From NCBI GenBank assembly GCA_022710815.1, contig JAKLGF010000040.1, forward strand, positions 1-5,053: a stretch of DNA of 5,053 nucleotides, in the 5' to 3' direction. The translations under genes were made by a program, and so were the position numbers. Below, one piece after another: positions 4,095 through 5,053 of the stretch. The first letter of the stretch is position 1. Every line of letters starts with the position of its first letter. The notes under the pieces are model-generated. The model made no database searches. It saw only the letters and a list, made by a program, of their open reading frames with translations, and was not told the origin of the DNA. The stretch is from Patescibacteria group bacterium. Lineage in GTDB: Bacteria > Patescibacteriota > Minisyncoccia > Minisyncoccales > JAGOPM01.

Positions 4095-5053
4095 TTAGAC
4101 TTCAATAATCACAGGCAATACCATGGGCCTTCTTTGGGTTTTTCTAAACAAGAATTCGCCCAATTCATTGCGGATATTGTTCTTAATGTAGTTCCAATTA
4201 ACAGCTCCTTGATGGCCAGTAGACTTGTGAATAATCTGAATAACCTTTTTACGAGTCTCGGTTAATAAATCCTTGGATTCTCTCAAGTAAACAAAGCCAC
4301 GAGAGATAATGTCTGGGGAAGAGCGAACCTTTCCTGTCATGTGATCAACTGTGGTAATAATGACAAAGATTCCATCTTGGGAAAGAATCTGGCGGTCGCG
4401 CAAAACAACTTCTCCCACATCTCCCACACCCAAACCATCAACCATGATGTAATCAGAAGGAACTTTTTTCTTTTCAATAATGAATTTGTCTGGATACAGA
4501 TCAATAATCATTCCATTTTCAGCTAGAATAATATCCTTTTCAGCATAGCCCATTTCCTGAGCTAATTTAGCATTATTCACAAGCATGGAATATTGACCAT
4601 GAACAGGGAAGAAGAACTTAGGCTTCATGATATCAATCATTTCCTTGAGCTCATCTCTGCGTCCATGTCCAGAAGCATGAATGTCCATCATTTTGTAATG
4701 GAAAACATCAGCTTGTAATCTAAAGAATTCATCTTTTAAATTCTGGACTGTTCTTTCATTGCCAGGGACAATTGATGAGGAAAAGATAACAGAATCTCCT
4801 TTTTTAACCTGCAAGTAAGGATATTCTCCTGAAGCAATTCTCATTAAAACAGCTTGAGATTCTCCTTGAGCCCCAGTGCAGATTAGAGTTATTTTATCAT
4901 CAGGATAATCAGGGATTTTCTTAGATGAAATCAATGTTCCTTTATTAATCTTCATGTAGCCCAAATTCTGGCAGATTTCCACATTGGCTTTCATTGTGGC
5001 TCCATCTAAGGCTACATATCTTCCATACTTTTCGGAAAGAGTGATTAATTGTT
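4095..5053 (-). CDS. rnj: Ribonuclease J, C-terminal part, 5' truncated by window edge
   Basis: RNase J is a cytoplasmic metallo-beta-lactamase/beta-CASP enzyme with 5'-to-3' exonuclease and endonuclease activity in mRNA decay and rRNA maturation. The frame stays open to the right edge, giving about 318 visible residues of a family normally about 550 long. The ATG at 4994 is internal, since KYGRYVALDGAT upstream matches the family. The N-terminal HxHxDH metal site is outside the window. Visible signatures, numbered from the edge, are: NVEICQNLGY; CTGAQGES (about 58-65); SSSIVPGNE in the beta-CASP region; HASGHG (125-130) and PVHGQY (149-154), which supply metal-site histidines and late catalytic motifs; then the C-terminal domain with VDGLGVGDVGEVVLRDR and SSPDIISRGFVY, ending RPMVLPVIIEV. 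The usual Glu after PVHG is Gln here. It converges on the mutase gene and shares the bidirectional terminator. Confidence 0.95.
   Translation of the reverse strand, partial: QLITLSEKYGRYVALDGATMKANVEICQNLGYMKINKGTLISSKKIPDYPDDKITLICTGAQGESQAVLMRIASGEYPYLQVKKGDSVIFSSSIVPGNERTVQNLKDEFFRLQADVFHYKMMDIHASGHGRRDELKEMIDIMKPKFFFPVHGQYSMLVNNAKLAQEMGYAEKDIILAENGMIIDLYPDKFIIEKKKVPSDYIMVDGLGVGDVGEVVLRDRQILSQDGIFVIITTVDHMTGKVRSSPDIISRGFVYLRESKDLLTETRKKVIQIIHKSTGHQGAVNWNYIKNNIRNELGEFLFRKTQRRPMVLPVIIEV

Noticed and set aside
4095..4994. RNase J fragment as a complete 299-residue gene
   Set aside because: Coding continues in frame to the right edge and matches RNase J upstream of the ATG at 4994; it is only cut by the window.
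1..5053. Mobile elements, tRNA or rRNA genes, CRISPR array, toxin-antitoxin or defence genes
   Set aside because: The window is filled by six housekeeping genes with spacers of at most 41 bases. No terminal inverted repeats, direct-repeat arrays or tRNA-like folds were seen.

Overview
This is a compact, A+T-rich bacterial housekeeping segment with six genes and almost no spacer DNA. All reading frames end in TAA or TAG, no in-frame TGA is needed, and the standard bacterial code fits. The gene set suggests a Candidate Phyla Radiation (Patescibacteria) genome, possibly Parcubacteria. The clues are an S6 protein with a long charged C-terminal extension, a short RecA without an acidic tail, near-zero intergenic spacing and little Shine-Dalgarno signal. 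The lineage is an inference from these traits, not a phylogenetic result.

Layout: positions 1-472 (+) hold the 3' end of ftsK (chromosome translocase, gamma DNA-reading domain plus an acidic tail). A 13-bp gap leads to recA (486-1511, +). recA converges on, and shares stop-codon bases with, the minus-strand cluster rpsF-ssb-rpsR (2653 down to 1508). recA's probable intrinsic terminator is embedded in the rpsR coding sequence. A 41-bp divergent promoter region (2654-2694) separates rpsF from a phosphohexomutase gene on the plus strand (2695-4059). That gene converges on the 3' part of an RNase J gene (4095 to the right edge, minus), and a perfect 12-bp-stem bidirectional terminator lies between them.

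Functionally, ftsK and recA serve chromosome segregation and recombination. rpsF-ssb-rpsR is the widespread pairing of the two partner small-subunit proteins S6 and S18 with single-stranded DNA-binding protein. The mutase supplies sugar phosphates for envelope glycans, and RNase J handles mRNA decay and rRNA maturation. No mobile element, tRNA, rRNA, CRISPR array or defence system is visible, and no intergenic stretch exceeds about 41 bases.

I did not find a new multi-gene system. The most interesting points are regulatory architecture: a terminator written into the conserved C-terminal codons of rpsR on the opposite strand, divergent overlapping promoters predicting leaderless or nearly leaderless mRNAs, and a RecA with an atypical P-loop residue.
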